Below are positions 53,888-62,947 of a stretch of DNA of 64,000 nt, in pieces. The notes below the pieces were generated by a model. The model was not told where the DNA came from and searched no databases. It worked only from the letters and a program-made list of their open reading frames with translations. The stretch's first letter is position 1, and each line of letters starts with the position of its first letter. The DNA is taken from NCBI RefSeq assembly GCF_903969135.1, contig NZ_LR824569.1:2625001-2689000 (forward strand). Direction: 5' to 3'. This DNA is from Chryseobacterium sp. JV274 (GTDB lineage: Bacteria; Bacteroidota; Bacteroidia; Flavobacteriales; Weeksellaceae). The translations under genes were made by a program, and so were the position numbers.

Positions 53888-55108
53888 TTAATCAAATTTT
53901 TTTACTATTAGTGCAGAATTGGTTCCCCCAAACCCAAAAGAATTCGACAAAAATACATCAATTTTTTGATTTTTTGTTTTTGCGACCAAATTTATCTTTT
54001 GTGCTTCATTATCAGGATTTTCCAGATTAATATTGGGAGCTACAAAATCGTTCTGCATCATCAGAATAGAGTAGATCACTTCACTTGCACCCGCCATCCA
54101 GCACTCATGTCCGGTCATAGATTTGGTAGAACTTACAGGAACTTCACTACCGAAAATCTCATAGATTGCTTTTGCCTCGTTGGCATCACCAATTGGAGTA
54201 GAAGTCGCATGAGCATTGATATAATCGATGTCTGAAGCTTTTAATCCTGACTGTTTTAATGCTCTGTCCATGGCCAAAGCAGGTCCGTCTACATTGGGTG
54301 TTGAAATATGACCTCCGTTTGAAGAAAAACCGTATCCGATAATTTCTGCAATGATTGGAACACCTCTTCTTTGGGCAGATTCTAAGCTTTCAACAATCAG
54401 ACTGGCAGCACCTCCGCTTGGAATCAATCCGTCTCTTTCTGCATCGAAAGGTCTGGATGCTTTTGTGGGTTCATCTTCTCTGGCTGAAAAAACTCCCAGC
54501 CCGTCAAAGCTCGCCATAGAATATTTATTAGTTTCCTGAGCACCGCCACAGATAATCATGTCCTGAAAACCATTTTTGATCATCATATAAGCCAGTCCCA
54601 ATGAATGGGATCCACTTGCGCAGGCTGCACTGATGGTAAGATTGATTCCTTTCAGTTTAAAAATAGTTGAAAGGTTCATTGTCACTGTTGAATTCATTGA
54701 TTTGAAGATCGCTCCCGACCCCATCAATGTAGTATCTTTCTTTTCCCTGGCAATATCAATAGATTCTACGACTGCCTGGGAAACACTGTCGTTTCCATAT
54801 AAAATTCCCACTTCATGAGAATTCAGGAACTCTTCATCCAGATTCGCCTGCGTCAATGCATCCATAGTAGCCAGATACGCATATTCGCTTTCTTCTCCCA
54901 TACTGATACGCTGGCGTCTGTTTAAGAGGTTTTTCAGATCGGGTTTTGGAACAACTCCTGTAAGGCCAGACCTGAAACCAAATTCTTTTCTATCCGGATC
55001 TAAAACAATACCGGATTTTCCTTGATATAGGGATTCCCTGACCTCTTCTAAAGACGTCCCGATGCAGGAATAAATTCCCATTCCGGTAATTACAACCCTA
55101 TTTTCCAT
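53888..55108 (-). CDS. Beta-ketoacyl-ACP synthase II (FabF-like)
   Basis: A 406-aa KAS II enzyme with Cys163 (SAACASGSHS), His in NAHATSTPIGD and His in MTGHECWMAGASE, so it is a complete KS. The gene lies 1 bp from fabG-like and 4 bp from the ACP gene. It would add malonyl units either to the polyene or to the resorcinol alkyl chains. The chain cannot be assigned. Confidence 0.9.
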   Translation of the reverse strand: MENRVVITGMGIYSCIGTSLEEVRESLYQGKSGIVLDPDRKEFGFRSGLTGVVPKPDLKNLLNRRQRISMGEESEYAYLATMDALTQANLDEEFLNSHEVGILYGNDSVSQAVVESIDIAREKKDTTLMGSGAIFKSMNSTVTMNLSTIFKLKGINLTISAACASGSHSLGLAYMMIKNGFQDMIICGGAQETNKYSMASFDGLGVFSAREDEPTKASRPFDAERDGLIPSGGAASLIVESLESAQRRGVPIIAEIIGYGFSSNGGHISTPNVDGPALAMDRALKQSGLKASDIDYINAHATSTPIGDANEAKAIYEIFGSEVPVSSTKSMTGHECWMAGASEVIYSILMMQNDFVAPNINLENPDNEAQKINLVAKTKNQKIDVFLSNSFGFGGTNSALIVKKFD

Positions 55109-55109
55109 G

Positions 55110-55841
55110 TTATGAATAAATTCCTCCGTTAATATTAATCACTTCTCCTGTAATGTAAGAAGATTTTTTAGATGCTAAAAATGCTACAAGATCCGCCACT
55201 TCTTCCGCTTCTCCAAATCTGTTGGCAGGAATCATTGCTTTCAGTTCTTCTTCATTAAAGTCCTGGGTCATATCTGTTTTGATGAAACCCGGAGCAACAG
55301 CATTTACGGTAACATTTCTTTTGGCAACTTCCTGAGCAAGAGCTTTTGTAGCACCTATCACAGCTCCTTTTGCTGCAGAGTAATTCGTTTGACCGGCTGT
55401 TCCTTTTACACCGGATACCGAAACCATATTGATGATTCTTCCGTATTTGTTACGAAGCAGCTTTTGGATAAAGAAATTAGTTACATTGAAAAATCCATCC
55501 AGACTTGTATTGATCACGCTATTCCAGTCTTCTTTCTGCATCCACATAAAAAGGCCATCTCTTGTGATTCCAGCATTATTGACAATAACTTCTACCACTG
55601 AATCAGGGTTTCTATCCTGCCATTCAGTTAAAACAGCTTGTGTTTCTTCAGTGTTTCCTACATCAAATTTAAGGATTTCTCCGGTAGCACCCAATTCTTC
55701 AACTTTAGCCAATGTTTCTTTTGCTGCCACTTCGTTTGAAGCGTAGTTGATAAGGATATGATAGTTTTTCTCTTCAGCCAGTTTTATACAGATTGCTTTC
55801 CCGATTCCTCTGGAACCTCCTGTTACAATTGCACATTTCAT
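55110..55841 (-). CDS. 3-oxoacyl-ACP reductase (FabG-like)
   Basis: A 243-aa SDR with TGGSRGIG (7-14), NNAGI (about 88-92), and catalytic Ser/YxxxK in SVSGVKGTAGQTNYSAAKG. The length is typical of FabG. It reduces 3-oxoacyl-ACP, giving the 3-hydroxy substrate of the hotdog dehydratases. It sits 81 bp downstream of the ammonia-lyase gene and 1 bp upstream of the KS gene. Confidence 0.93.
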   Translation of the reverse strand: MKCAIVTGGSRGIGKAICIKLAEEKNYHILINYASNEVAAKETLAKVEELGATGEILKFDVGNTEETQAVLTEWQDRNPDSVVEVIVNNAGITRDGLFMWMQKEDWNSVINTSLDGFFNVTNFFIQKLLRNKYGRIINMVSVSGVKGTAGQTNYSAAKGAVIGATKALAQEVAKRNVTVNAVAPGFIKTDMTQDFNEEELKAMIPANRFGEAEEVADLVAFLASKKSSYITGEVININGGIYS

Positions 55842-55922
55842 GCGTTAGTGTTTATATCGTTTTTAGTTTTTTTAAGTTGAGTGATACGTCTTTCTTTGAA
55901 GACAATCCAGAACAGCAAATAG

Positions 55923-57443
55923 TTACATTCCTTTCAGATATCTCTTTACTTCCTCCAGATACGGATACATTACCATATCATCTGAGAAAGCAGGAATTAT
56001 TTTTCTGATTTCATCATACAGCTCTTTTGTAGAGGATGAAACTTTATCCTGGAACCCAAGATATTCAACAGCCTGAATAATCGTAATCGCTTCGATTGCT
56101 AATACTTCAAAGGCATTTTCAATCACTTTTCTGCAGATCACCGCAGCATTGGTTCCCATGCTAACGATATCCTGATTATCATTATTGTTTGGAATACTGT
56201 GAACATACATAGAATTCGACAGCATCTGACTCTCCGCCGTTGTAGAGGTTGCCGTAAACTGTACACCCTGCATCCCGAAATTGAAACCTAATTTACCTAA
56301 ATTTACAAAAGGAGGCAAAATTTCATTGATTTTAGCATTCAGAAGATAGTTCAACTGTCTTTCAGCTAGCATGGTCAGTTTGGTTACCACAATCTTAAGT
56401 TTGTCCATTTCCAGAGAGATGTAGTCTCCATGGAAGTTTCCTCCGTGGTAAACATGTTGGTCTTCAACGTTAATGATTGGGTTATCATTGGCAGAATTAA
56501 TCTCGTTCTCAAGCACCTTTTCTGTATATTCCAACGTATCCAATACCGGACCTAAAATCTGAGGAACACATCTTAAAGAATAATATTCCTGAACTTTTTC
56601 CTTGAATACTTTCTCCTGTTCCTCGAAATGAGTATAAAGATGATCTTCTCTTTTTCTGATCAGTTTACTGTCTGCCAGGTGAGCACGCATTCTTTCTGCT
56701 ACTTTCTGCTGACCGTAATGTTTTTTGGTTCCGTTCAAAGCTTCTGATAAATGATCATCATAAGCCTGAACAATTTCGTTAATTGCACAAGAAAGTCTAA
56801 GAGAGAAATCTGTAAGCTGATTCGCTTTATAGGCATTCACAATACCGATTCCTGACATTACAGAAGTTCCGTTCATCAAAGCAAGACCTTCACGGATCTC
56901 TACTTTTATCGGTTCCAATCCTTCAGTTTCAAAAACCTGTTTTGTAGATTTTCTTTCTCCTTTATAAAAGACTTCTCCTTCTCCTATCAGTACCAAAGCC
57001 AGGTGAGCCAGCTGAACAAGGTCGCCGCTTGCTCCTACTCCTCCATGTTCAAATATCAATGGGGTAATATCTCTGTTGATCAGCTCCTGAAGAAGATAGA
57101 TCACAGACTGATGTACTCCTGAATTCCCTAATGATAAAGTATTCAGTCTTGCCAGCATACATGCCTTCACCTCATCTGCAGGTAAAGGGTTTCCAATTCC
57201 TGAAGAATGGCTTCTTATAAGGTTATACTGAAGCTGGTGTGTATCTTCATCACTGATTTTGAACTGAGCCATCGGCCCAAAGCCGGTGTTTACACCATAT
57301 ATTACTTTATTTTTTGAAAATTCCTTTAAAAACTGAAAACTCTTATCCACTCTTGATAAAAGTGATTCATCCAGTTCTATTTTTTCATTCTCAATGATAA
57401 TTTTTTGAAAGTCTTTCAGTTCTAAAAAGTTATTTATTTTCAT
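55923..57443 (-). CDS. Aromatic amino acid ammonia-lyase, tyrosine ammonia-lyase by context
   Basis: A 506-aa HAL/PAL-superfamily enzyme using the ATG at 57443 (a TTG one codon earlier is not needed). The MIO triad is Ala138-Ser139-Gly140 in GGVGASGDL; YGVNTGFG is at 49-56. The residues in the substrate-selectivity position read Ser78-His79 (NLIRSHSSG), the pair usual in histidine ammonia-lyases rather than the His-Leu of the Rhodobacter TAL. The gene context (flexirubin cluster) argues for tyrosine to 4-coumarate, the starter of the aryl polyene. First gene of TU3. Confidence 0.88.
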   Translation of the reverse strand: MKINNFLELKDFQKIIIENEKIELDESLLSRVDKSFQFLKEFSKNKVIYGVNTGFGPMAQFKISDEDTHQLQYNLIRSHSSGIGNPLPADEVKACMLARLNTLSLGNSGVHQSVIYLLQELINRDITPLIFEHGGVGASGDLVQLAHLALVLIGEGEVFYKGERKSTKQVFETEGLEPIKVEIREGLALMNGTSVMSGIGIVNAYKANQLTDFSLRLSCAINEIVQAYDDHLSEALNGTKKHYGQQKVAERMRAHLADSKLIRKREDHLYTHFEEQEKVFKEKVQEYYSLRCVPQILGPVLDTLEYTEKVLENEINSANDNPIINVEDQHVYHGGNFHGDYISLEMDKLKIVVTKLTMLAERQLNYLLNAKINEILPPFVNLGKLGFNFGMQGVQFTATSTTAESQMLSNSMYVHSIPNNNDNQDIVSMGTNAAVICRKVIENAFEVLAIEAITIIQAVEYLGFQDKVSSSTKELYDEIRKIIPAFSDDMVMYPYLEEVKRYLKGM

Positions 57444-57468
57444 CAATTAAAAGTAATAGTTGATAATT

Positions 57469-57501
57469 TTGTAAAATATTAATTATTTGTCACTAATTTT
57501 G
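57469..57501 (+). promoter_or_regulatory. Promoter of TU4 (halogenase-like gene)
   Basis: TTG (57469-57471), a 22-bp spacer and TAATTTTG (57494-57501). It matches the consensus and gives a leader of about 35 nt to the ATG at 57542. Confidence 0.65.
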
Positions 57502-57504
57502 CGG

Positions 57505-57539
57505 CAAAGATAAAAGTTATTATTAAAATAAAAAATCAA
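57505..57539 (-). promoter_or_regulatory. Promoter of TU3 (ammonia-lyase operon)
   Basis: On the minus strand TATCTTTG (57505-57512) with a possible TTG at 57537-57539 (24-bp spacer, one longer than the common range). Its start site falls inside the TU4 -7 element. Confidence 0.55.
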
Positions 57540-57541
57540 AG

Positions 57542-58798
57542 ATGAGCAAAGAATTTGTTGACGTTCTTGTAATCGGAGCCGGACCCTCCGGATGCGTGTC
57601 TTCTTCCTACTTAAAGAAGAATAATGTCAGCGTAAAAGTAGTCGAAAAGACAAAGTTTCCAAGACTGGTTGTCGGAGAAAGCTTAATTCCAAGGGTAATG
57701 GACCACTTTGAAGAGGCCGGACTTTTCCCTGCATTAGACAAAATGGGCTTTGAAAAAAAGCTTGGAGCACGTTTTCTTCGCGGCGATGAAGTCTGCATTT
57801 TTGATTTCAGCAACAAATTCGGGGAAGGCTGGGACTGGACCTGGCAGGTTCCGAGAGCTGATTTTGATAATACTCTTGCTCAGGAAGTCATTAATAAAGG
57901 AATTGATCTTGAATTTGAAACTGAAGTTATTGACATACAATTTGACGGAACAGATTCTGTAACGACGGTAAGAACTAAAGATGGAGAAACGAAAGAAATC
58001 CATGCTAAGTTTGTTATTGATTCCAGCGGCTACGGAAGAGTACTGCCTCGTCTGCTTGATTTAGAAAAACCTTCAAAACTGTCTCCTCACTCTGCAATTT
58101 TCTCTCATGTAGACGATATCAATAGAGAACCGGGAGAGGAAGGAACTTTGATTTCTTTTGATATTATTGAAACAGAAGTATGGCTTTGGGTAATTCCCTT
58201 TTCCAACGGAAATACAAGTTTAGGAATTGTAGGCCCAACGGAATATATCGACAAATTATCTGAGAACGGAGATACAACAGAGGCTTTAAGAAAAGCTATT
58301 TCTCTTTCTGATTATTATGTAAAACGTTTTGGGAATGTAGATTTTCTTTTTGAGCCAAAACATCTGAAAGATTATTCCTGTTCGGTAAAAAGTTTATTCG
58401 GAGACGGATTTGCTTTAACCGGGAATGCTTCAGAATTCCTTGATCCGGTATTCTCTTCAGGAATGGCTTTTGCTACAGAATCCGGAATGCTGGCCGCCAA
58501 ACTGGCATTAAGACAATTAAACGGAGAAAAAATTGACTGGCAGAGGGAATACACAGACTACATTTTATATGGAGTGGATGTTTTCACAACATACGTAAAA
58601 GAATGGTATACCGGAAACCTTCAGGAGCTCTTCTTCCACCAACCGGAAAATCCGGATGTAAAGAAAAAGATCTGTGCTGTTTTAGCAGGTTATGTCTGGA
58701 ACAAAGACAATCCTTTTGTGAAAAAGCACGATACCGTTATTAAAAACCTTGCGAACCTGATCAAATCAGAAAAACAGGAGCAGCAAAACCAAGCATAA
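57542..58798 (+). CDS. Flavin-dependent halogenase-like oxidoreductase
   Basis: A 418-aa protein with FAD-binding GAGPSG (12-17) and GESLIP (45-50). Two features fit flavin-dependent halogenases: a Lys at 73 in KLGARF, the site of the catalytic Lys in tryptophan halogenases, and W214-x-W-x-I-P219. GWDWTWQVPRADFD (in the region about 98-112) is also conserved. It may chlorinate the pigment ring or act as a hydroxylase. It has its own promoter and a strong terminator, and lies next to the TAL gene. Confidence 0.78.
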   Translation: MSKEFVDVLVIGAGPSGCVSSSYLKKNNVSVKVVEKTKFPRLVVGESLIPRVMDHFEEAGLFPALDKMGFEKKLGARFLRGDEVCIFDFSNKFGEGWDWTWQVPRADFDNTLAQEVINKGIDLEFETEVIDIQFDGTDSVTTVRTKDGETKEIHAKFVIDSSGYGRVLPRLLDLEKPSKLSPHSAIFSHVDDINREPGEEGTLISFDIIETEVWLWVIPFSNGNTSLGIVGPTEYIDKLSENGDTTEALRKAISLSDYYVKRFGNVDFLFEPKHLKDYSCSVKSLFGDGFALTGNASEFLDPVFSSGMAFATESGMLAAKLALRQLNGEKIDWQREYTDYILYGVDVFTTYVKEWYTGNLQELFFHQPENPDVKKKICAVLAGYVWNKDNPFVKKHDTVIKNLANLIKSEKQEQQNQA

Positions 58799-58800
58799 AA

Positions 58801-58828
58801 AAAACGGTCTGAATTTTCAGACCGTTTT
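58801..58828. terminator. Bidirectional terminator between TU4 and the 58834 gene
   Basis: AAAACGGTCTGA and TCAGACCGTTTT form a perfect 12-bp stem with a 4-nt loop and T/A runs on both sides, between convergent gene ends. Confidence 0.9.
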
Positions 58829-58833
58829 TTGTT

Positions 58834-59442
58834 TTATTTTAAAGACTTTTTAATTTCTCTTCCTAAATACCTTCCGGCAGAATCATAGGCTGAGGCTATT
58901 CTTCCGTACTCCATTACAAATTCTTTATTTTGCACAAATTTATCAAACTTATTAAGTTCTACTTCAGCTAAAACAACAGAAGGATTATCTGTTTCCACCA
59001 GTTTTATTTTACCTGATATTTCAGCAGTCATTGCAGTAATTCCGGCATGCCAGCCCGGAAATATCCAATTTGTTTCCAAGCGCAGAGTATATTTTGCAGC
59101 AGCATCTTTTTTAAATGAAATATTTTTATAGGTCTTATTCAAACCCTTTGCAAAATAGTCCACATAATATTCCTTTTTGTATTTTTCCCATTCTTCAATC
59201 CATTGTTTCCATGCCTCTTCTCCTCTTTTAGGATTGTCCAGAACTTGTTTTTTCCTGTTTTCAAGATATTGAGTTTCTGTAATATTTTCTTTCATAAATA
59301 GTACATTCTCAAACTTAACCTCAACGTTTACTTCAGTCTGATCTTTCAAAACACCCAAACTTCCGGCAACTAATTTCATTTTTTCCTGTCCGAAAGCAGT
59401 GGTCATTATAACTACAAAGACCAGCAATAATAGTTTTTTCAT
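58834..59442 (-). CDS. Secreted protein of unknown function
   Basis: A 202-aa protein with a signal peptide (to about residue 18, AFGQ). The mature part has a charged helical middle (about 60-95, WKQWIEEWEKYKKEYYVD) between beta-rich parts. There is a conserved-looking segment TNWIFPGWHAGITAMTAEISGKI (in pieces around residues 125-145). No family recognised. It lies between the pigment halogenase-like and ligase genes but has a 76-bp gap from the ligase, so it may be in the same transcript. Confidence 0.72.
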   Translation of the reverse strand: MKKLLLLVFVVIMTTAFGQEKMKLVAGSLGVLKDQTEVNVEVKFENVLFMKENITETQYLENRKKQVLDNPKRGEEAWKQWIEEWEKYKKEYYVDYFAKGLNKTYKNISFKKDAAAKYTLRLETNWIFPGWHAGITAMTAEISGKIKLVETDNPSVVLAEVELNKFDKFVQNKEFVMEYGRIASAYDSAGRYLGREIKKSLK

Positions 59443-59518
59443 AGTGTATTAGCTTTTTACTTTTAGAGCCCAAAGATATTATAAAAGGAAGCTTCTATTG
59501 ACTCTTTATTTTTTAATT

Positions 59519-60811
59519 TTATCTTAAATCAATAAAAGTGATTGGTTTCCTGCTGTTTGGATTAAAAACTGTTTTAGATAAGATATCAAAGTCAATGATT
59601 TCAATTTTCGGACTTACTCTCAATTTTGCACGGAAGTGATCTCTGACTTCATTCACAAAGCTGTCGTATTCTTCTTCAGTGCTTAGTTTGATAATAATTT
59701 CATCAAGTCCGATGTCGTTAGCCTGAATGACGATCTGGTAGCATAAGATAGTATTAAAATCATTCAAAATATCGTTCATTGCCGGCGGATACAAAGTTGT
59801 TCCTTTGTATTTGATCATTTGTTGTTTCCTGCCTACCACAGGCCCTAATCTCATTGTACTTCTTCCACACAGGCATGGTTCATAGTGCGCTTTTACAATA
59901 TCTCCGGTTTTAAATCTTAACAAAGGAATAGCTTCTACTCCTAAAGTAGTGATGGTAAGCTCGCCACTTTCTCCTTCTTGTACAGGGTTTCCGTTGTCGT
60001 CCAGAATTTCTGTAATGATCAGTTCCGGGTGGTGATGTCCTCCAATCTGAAATTCGCACTCTGTAAAAGCGGTACTCATTTCTGTAGAGGCATAGGTTGA
60101 AAAAAGTTTTATATTCCACTTTTCCTTGATTTTCTGAGAAAGGATATTATCTGTAAAATCCTGGTTTTTGATACTTTCTCCGATACACACAGCTCCATAA
60201 ACACTGGAATTTTTATAATCCAATCCATGTTTCTCGGCATAGTCAATCATTTTCAACAGGAAAGAAGGAACGGTAATCAGATATTTAGGTTTGTATCTGA
60301 AAATGGAATCCCATTGCAGTTCAGGAATTCCAGGTCCCATTCTCACTACGCTTGCTCCCATTTTTCTTAACCCCAGAAAATAAGCAAGTCCCGCCATAAA
60401 CCTTTTGTCTATGGTGGTAATCATCTGAACAACATCCCCTTTTTGAATTCCGGCACAGGCAAAAGAGATCGCTTCGTTATAAGCCAGTCTTTCGAGATCA
60501 TTATCCGAAAGCCCGAAAGTAACCGGATCTCCCAACGTTCCGGAAGTGGTACTGTAATCCACAATCTTATCCGGTGTTATGCAGAAAAAATCATGGTTGT
60601 ACTGCTGCAGATCATTCTTCGTCGTTGTAGGGATTTTCTGAAGATCCTCCAAAGTACGGATATCAGCAATATGGATATTATTTTCTCTGAACAGTTTTTG
60701 ATAAAAAGGTGAATGAGCTTCCAGATACCCCAAAAGTTCATGAAGTTTTTCTTCCTGAAATAGTTTGATTTCCTGAGTCCCTGCTTTCTCGATTGACGGA
60801 TGAAATTCCAA
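59519..60811 (-). CDS. AMP-dependent acyl ligase, phenylacetate-CoA ligase-like; coumarate-activating candidate
   Basis: A 430-aa adenylate-forming enzyme. The phosphate-binding loop is STTSGTLGDPVTFG (about 89-102), YASTEM (about 239) and FKTGDIVKAHYEPCLCGR (about 300-317, with a Cys pair) follow. These fit the PaaK-like branch. It starts at TTG (60811); no ATG precedes MEFHPS. In flexirubin clusters such a ligase activates 4-coumarate from the ammonia-lyase for loading onto an ACP. This is inferred from context. Confidence 0.82.
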   Translation of the reverse strand: MEFHPSIEKAGTQEIKLFQEEKLHELLGYLEAHSPFYQKLFRENNIHIADIRTLEDLQKIPTTTKNDLQQYNHDFFCITPDKIVDYSTTSGTLGDPVTFGLSDNDLERLAYNEAISFACAGIQKGDVVQMITTIDKRFMAGLAYFLGLRKMGASVVRMGPGIPELQWDSIFRYKPKYLITVPSFLLKMIDYAEKHGLDYKNSSVYGAVCIGESIKNQDFTDNILSQKIKEKWNIKLFSTYASTEMSTAFTECEFQIGGHHHPELIITEILDDNGNPVQEGESGELTITTLGVEAIPLLRFKTGDIVKAHYEPCLCGRSTMRLGPVVGRKQQMIKYKGTTLYPPAMNDILNDFNTILCYQIVIQANDIGLDEIIIKLSTEEEYDSFVNEVRDHFRAKLRVSPKIEIIDFDILSKTVFNPNSRKPITFIDLR

Positions 60812-60886
60812 TGATTTTAATTTTTAAAGAGCAAATTTATTTAATTAAAATTAAAAGATTTAAAGATTCAAGTATTAAAAGATTAT

Positions 60887-62575
60887 TTATCTCTGGAAAG
60901 TAAAGGATTGTATGTTTGTATTTCCAGCGGTATTTACTGTTGTAACTTTTAAAGTATGAGAACCTGATCCTCTCGGGCACTTTTCATCAAAGGTGTAGAT
61001 AAAATTATCTTTTACACGGGCAAAGCGAAGCCACTTCCCATCCAGTTCGGCCCGGAATGAAACAATATCTCCCACTTTTGTTGTTCCTTTTAACAATAAA
61101 GAACTGTTATTAACCAGTGCTCCTTCACTCCAGCCTGATGAAACAGATGGCTGATTATTGTCTATTAATAATTTTGCGGTACCCAATCTATTGAATTTAC
61201 CTTCTGCCCAGTCGTTATTCCATTGTACCTTGACGACATCTTTGTCACTGCCATAATCAAGGAGAATAACGGCTTTATCTTTTTCTGTATTGGTTAATTT
61301 TCTATTCGGTTTTATTTTCAAAGTATATTCAACATGAACCGGGATATATGGACTATGCAAAACAATACTATTTGAAATCGCATTGGGATCGCTATCCGGT
61401 TTTTCATAGGCATTGAAATTTACTGCATCATATACTGTATTTTTGCTGAAATTAATCTCAGTATTTTCGGTAGAAATTGTTTTTCCTTCATTAGGCATTA
61501 GCGTTTTTCCTGTAGAAGATACTTTGTCCGAAGTTTTATTGAACTGAAGTTTTGTTGTTAACCGGCTTGTATTTCCTTTTGTATCTTTCAAGATAATTTC
61601 AATCGTATGAACCTCTTCATCCGGGAGATTGATAATCCCTGCCAGATTGGAAAGACTATAATTCTGAAGTTTCATCCCCGGTAAAACTGACAAATGCTGA
61701 ATTCCCATTTTATCCCTGATGAATTTAGTATAATCTATGCAGCCGTTGATATAGCGAGTCTCGTCATAATGTACTTTATCAATTTTAAAACTATAAATCA
61801 ACTTGCCATCCATCAATAATTCTGCGTTATAAATCCCCAGATTAAACCCTTGATTGGCTTTATCTACGGCTTTAATGGCAAAACTTATTTCCGGAGAATT
61901 AACCTGAACGAGATGAGAAGTATAAACATTTCCAGCTTTTTTTACTGCAATTCCGTTCGCGCCAGGTTCGTAGGTACTGAAACGTCGGTCATACCAATAC
62001 AGTCCGCTGATAATGGGTGCTACAGTATCTGGAATAGCAAAACCGAAAAGCAAGGGATTAAGACATTCTTCTGTTTTGGTATCTCTTATTTCAAAATGTA
62101 AATGCGGACCAGCAGAGCCTCCGGTATTTCCACTTAGTGCAATTTGCTGTCCTTTTTCCACCGGAAACTGTCCAGGCTGGAACGTGATATCCTGTTCCCA
62201 CTTTTCGTCTTTATATTGTCTTTCCTTTACATATTCATCAAGCTTATTGAAGTATTTGTTCAAATGGGCATACACAGTAGTATAGCCATTGGGATGAGTA
62301 ATGTACACTGCATTTCCAAAACCGTTCCGTTCCACTTTTATTCTGCTCACATATCCTTCTGCTGCGGCAACAACCGGCAAATTTTCCTGACTGTTCGTTC
62401 TTAAATCAAGTCCCATATGAAAGTGGTTTGTCCTTACAGCACCAAAATTGGCAGCTAGCTGCATGGGAATATTCAAAGGATTCCGGAAATAATTCTGAGG
62501 GTAATTATTTTGAGCCTGTATAATGCTCGTGTTGATAAAACAAACAAAAAGCATCAGTTGATAAAAGGTTTTCAT
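60887..62575 (-). CDS. M23-family peptidase with C-terminal beta domains
   Basis: A 562-aa protein with a signal peptide (to about residue 20, IQAQ). The LytM/M23 domain (about 40-175) has FHMGLDLR (metal His/Asp) and GPHLHFEI (His pair), so the zinc site looks complete. The rest (about 185-562) is predicted beta-rich. It probably trims peptidoglycan. It lies 75 bp from the ligase gene and seems unrelated to the pigment. Confidence 0.92.
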   Translation of the reverse strand: MKTFYQLMLFVCFINTSIIQAQNNYPQNYFRNPLNIPMQLAANFGAVRTNHFHMGLDLRTNSQENLPVVAAAEGYVSRIKVERNGFGNAVYITHPNGYTTVYAHLNKYFNKLDEYVKERQYKDEKWEQDITFQPGQFPVEKGQQIALSGNTGGSAGPHLHFEIRDTKTEECLNPLLFGFAIPDTVAPIISGLYWYDRRFSTYEPGANGIAVKKAGNVYTSHLVQVNSPEISFAIKAVDKANQGFNLGIYNAELLMDGKLIYSFKIDKVHYDETRYINGCIDYTKFIRDKMGIQHLSVLPGMKLQNYSLSNLAGIINLPDEEVHTIEIILKDTKGNTSRLTTKLQFNKTSDKVSSTGKTLMPNEGKTISTENTEINFSKNTVYDAVNFNAYEKPDSDPNAISNSIVLHSPYIPVHVEYTLKIKPNRKLTNTEKDKAVILLDYGSDKDVVKVQWNNDWAEGKFNRLGTAKLLIDNNQPSVSSGWSEGALVNNSSLLLKGTTKVGDIVSFRAELDGKWLRFARVKDNFIYTFDEKCPRGSGSHTLKVTTVNTAGNTNIQSFTFQR

Positions 62576-62947
62576 ACAGCATTTGGATTTAGAGCTACTT
62601 AAATATACGAATTTCCAATCATCATGTCCTTATTTTTGAATTGATATAAGTATTTCTTAACCACAGATTACACGGATTTTCACAGATGTTTATGTTTTTA
62701 GATGTAGACAACTTTTTAGTTTCGGCTAAAGCCACTTCTATTGAATAAATTACATAAAATTTCACATGAAAACAGCCAGAAAAATTCACTTATTGACCAT
62801 TCACTATTCACTTTTTTCACTTTCTCTATTTATATTTCTGAGATTGAACTTTTTAATAGATGATATCAAAATAAAACATATATTATAAACCGACAAATTT
62901 TAGTAAATTTGCAGACTTAATTAATCAACGATATTGAGATATTTACA
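62576..62947. other. Intergenic region with dispersed repeats
   Basis: It separates the divergent peptidase and ileS genes. It holds ACCACAGATTACACGGATTT-type sequence, common in Bacteroidota spacers, and one GGCTAAAGCC repeat (62724-62733) matching 34139-34184. The only open frame here is about 20 codons, not supported as a gene. Confidence 0.6.
62904..62911 (+). promoter_or_regulatory. -7 promoter element of ileS
   Basis: TAAATTTG, 37 bp upstream of the ileS ATG, in the 15-mer TAAATTTGCAGACTT shared with the TU1 promoter. No -33 TTG at proper spacing is seen. Confidence 0.5.

Noticed and set aside
53884..53895. Four-codon N-terminal extension of the second ACP via TTG at 53895
   Set aside because: It overlaps the ketosynthase stop region, whereas the ATG at 53883 lies 4 bp after it.
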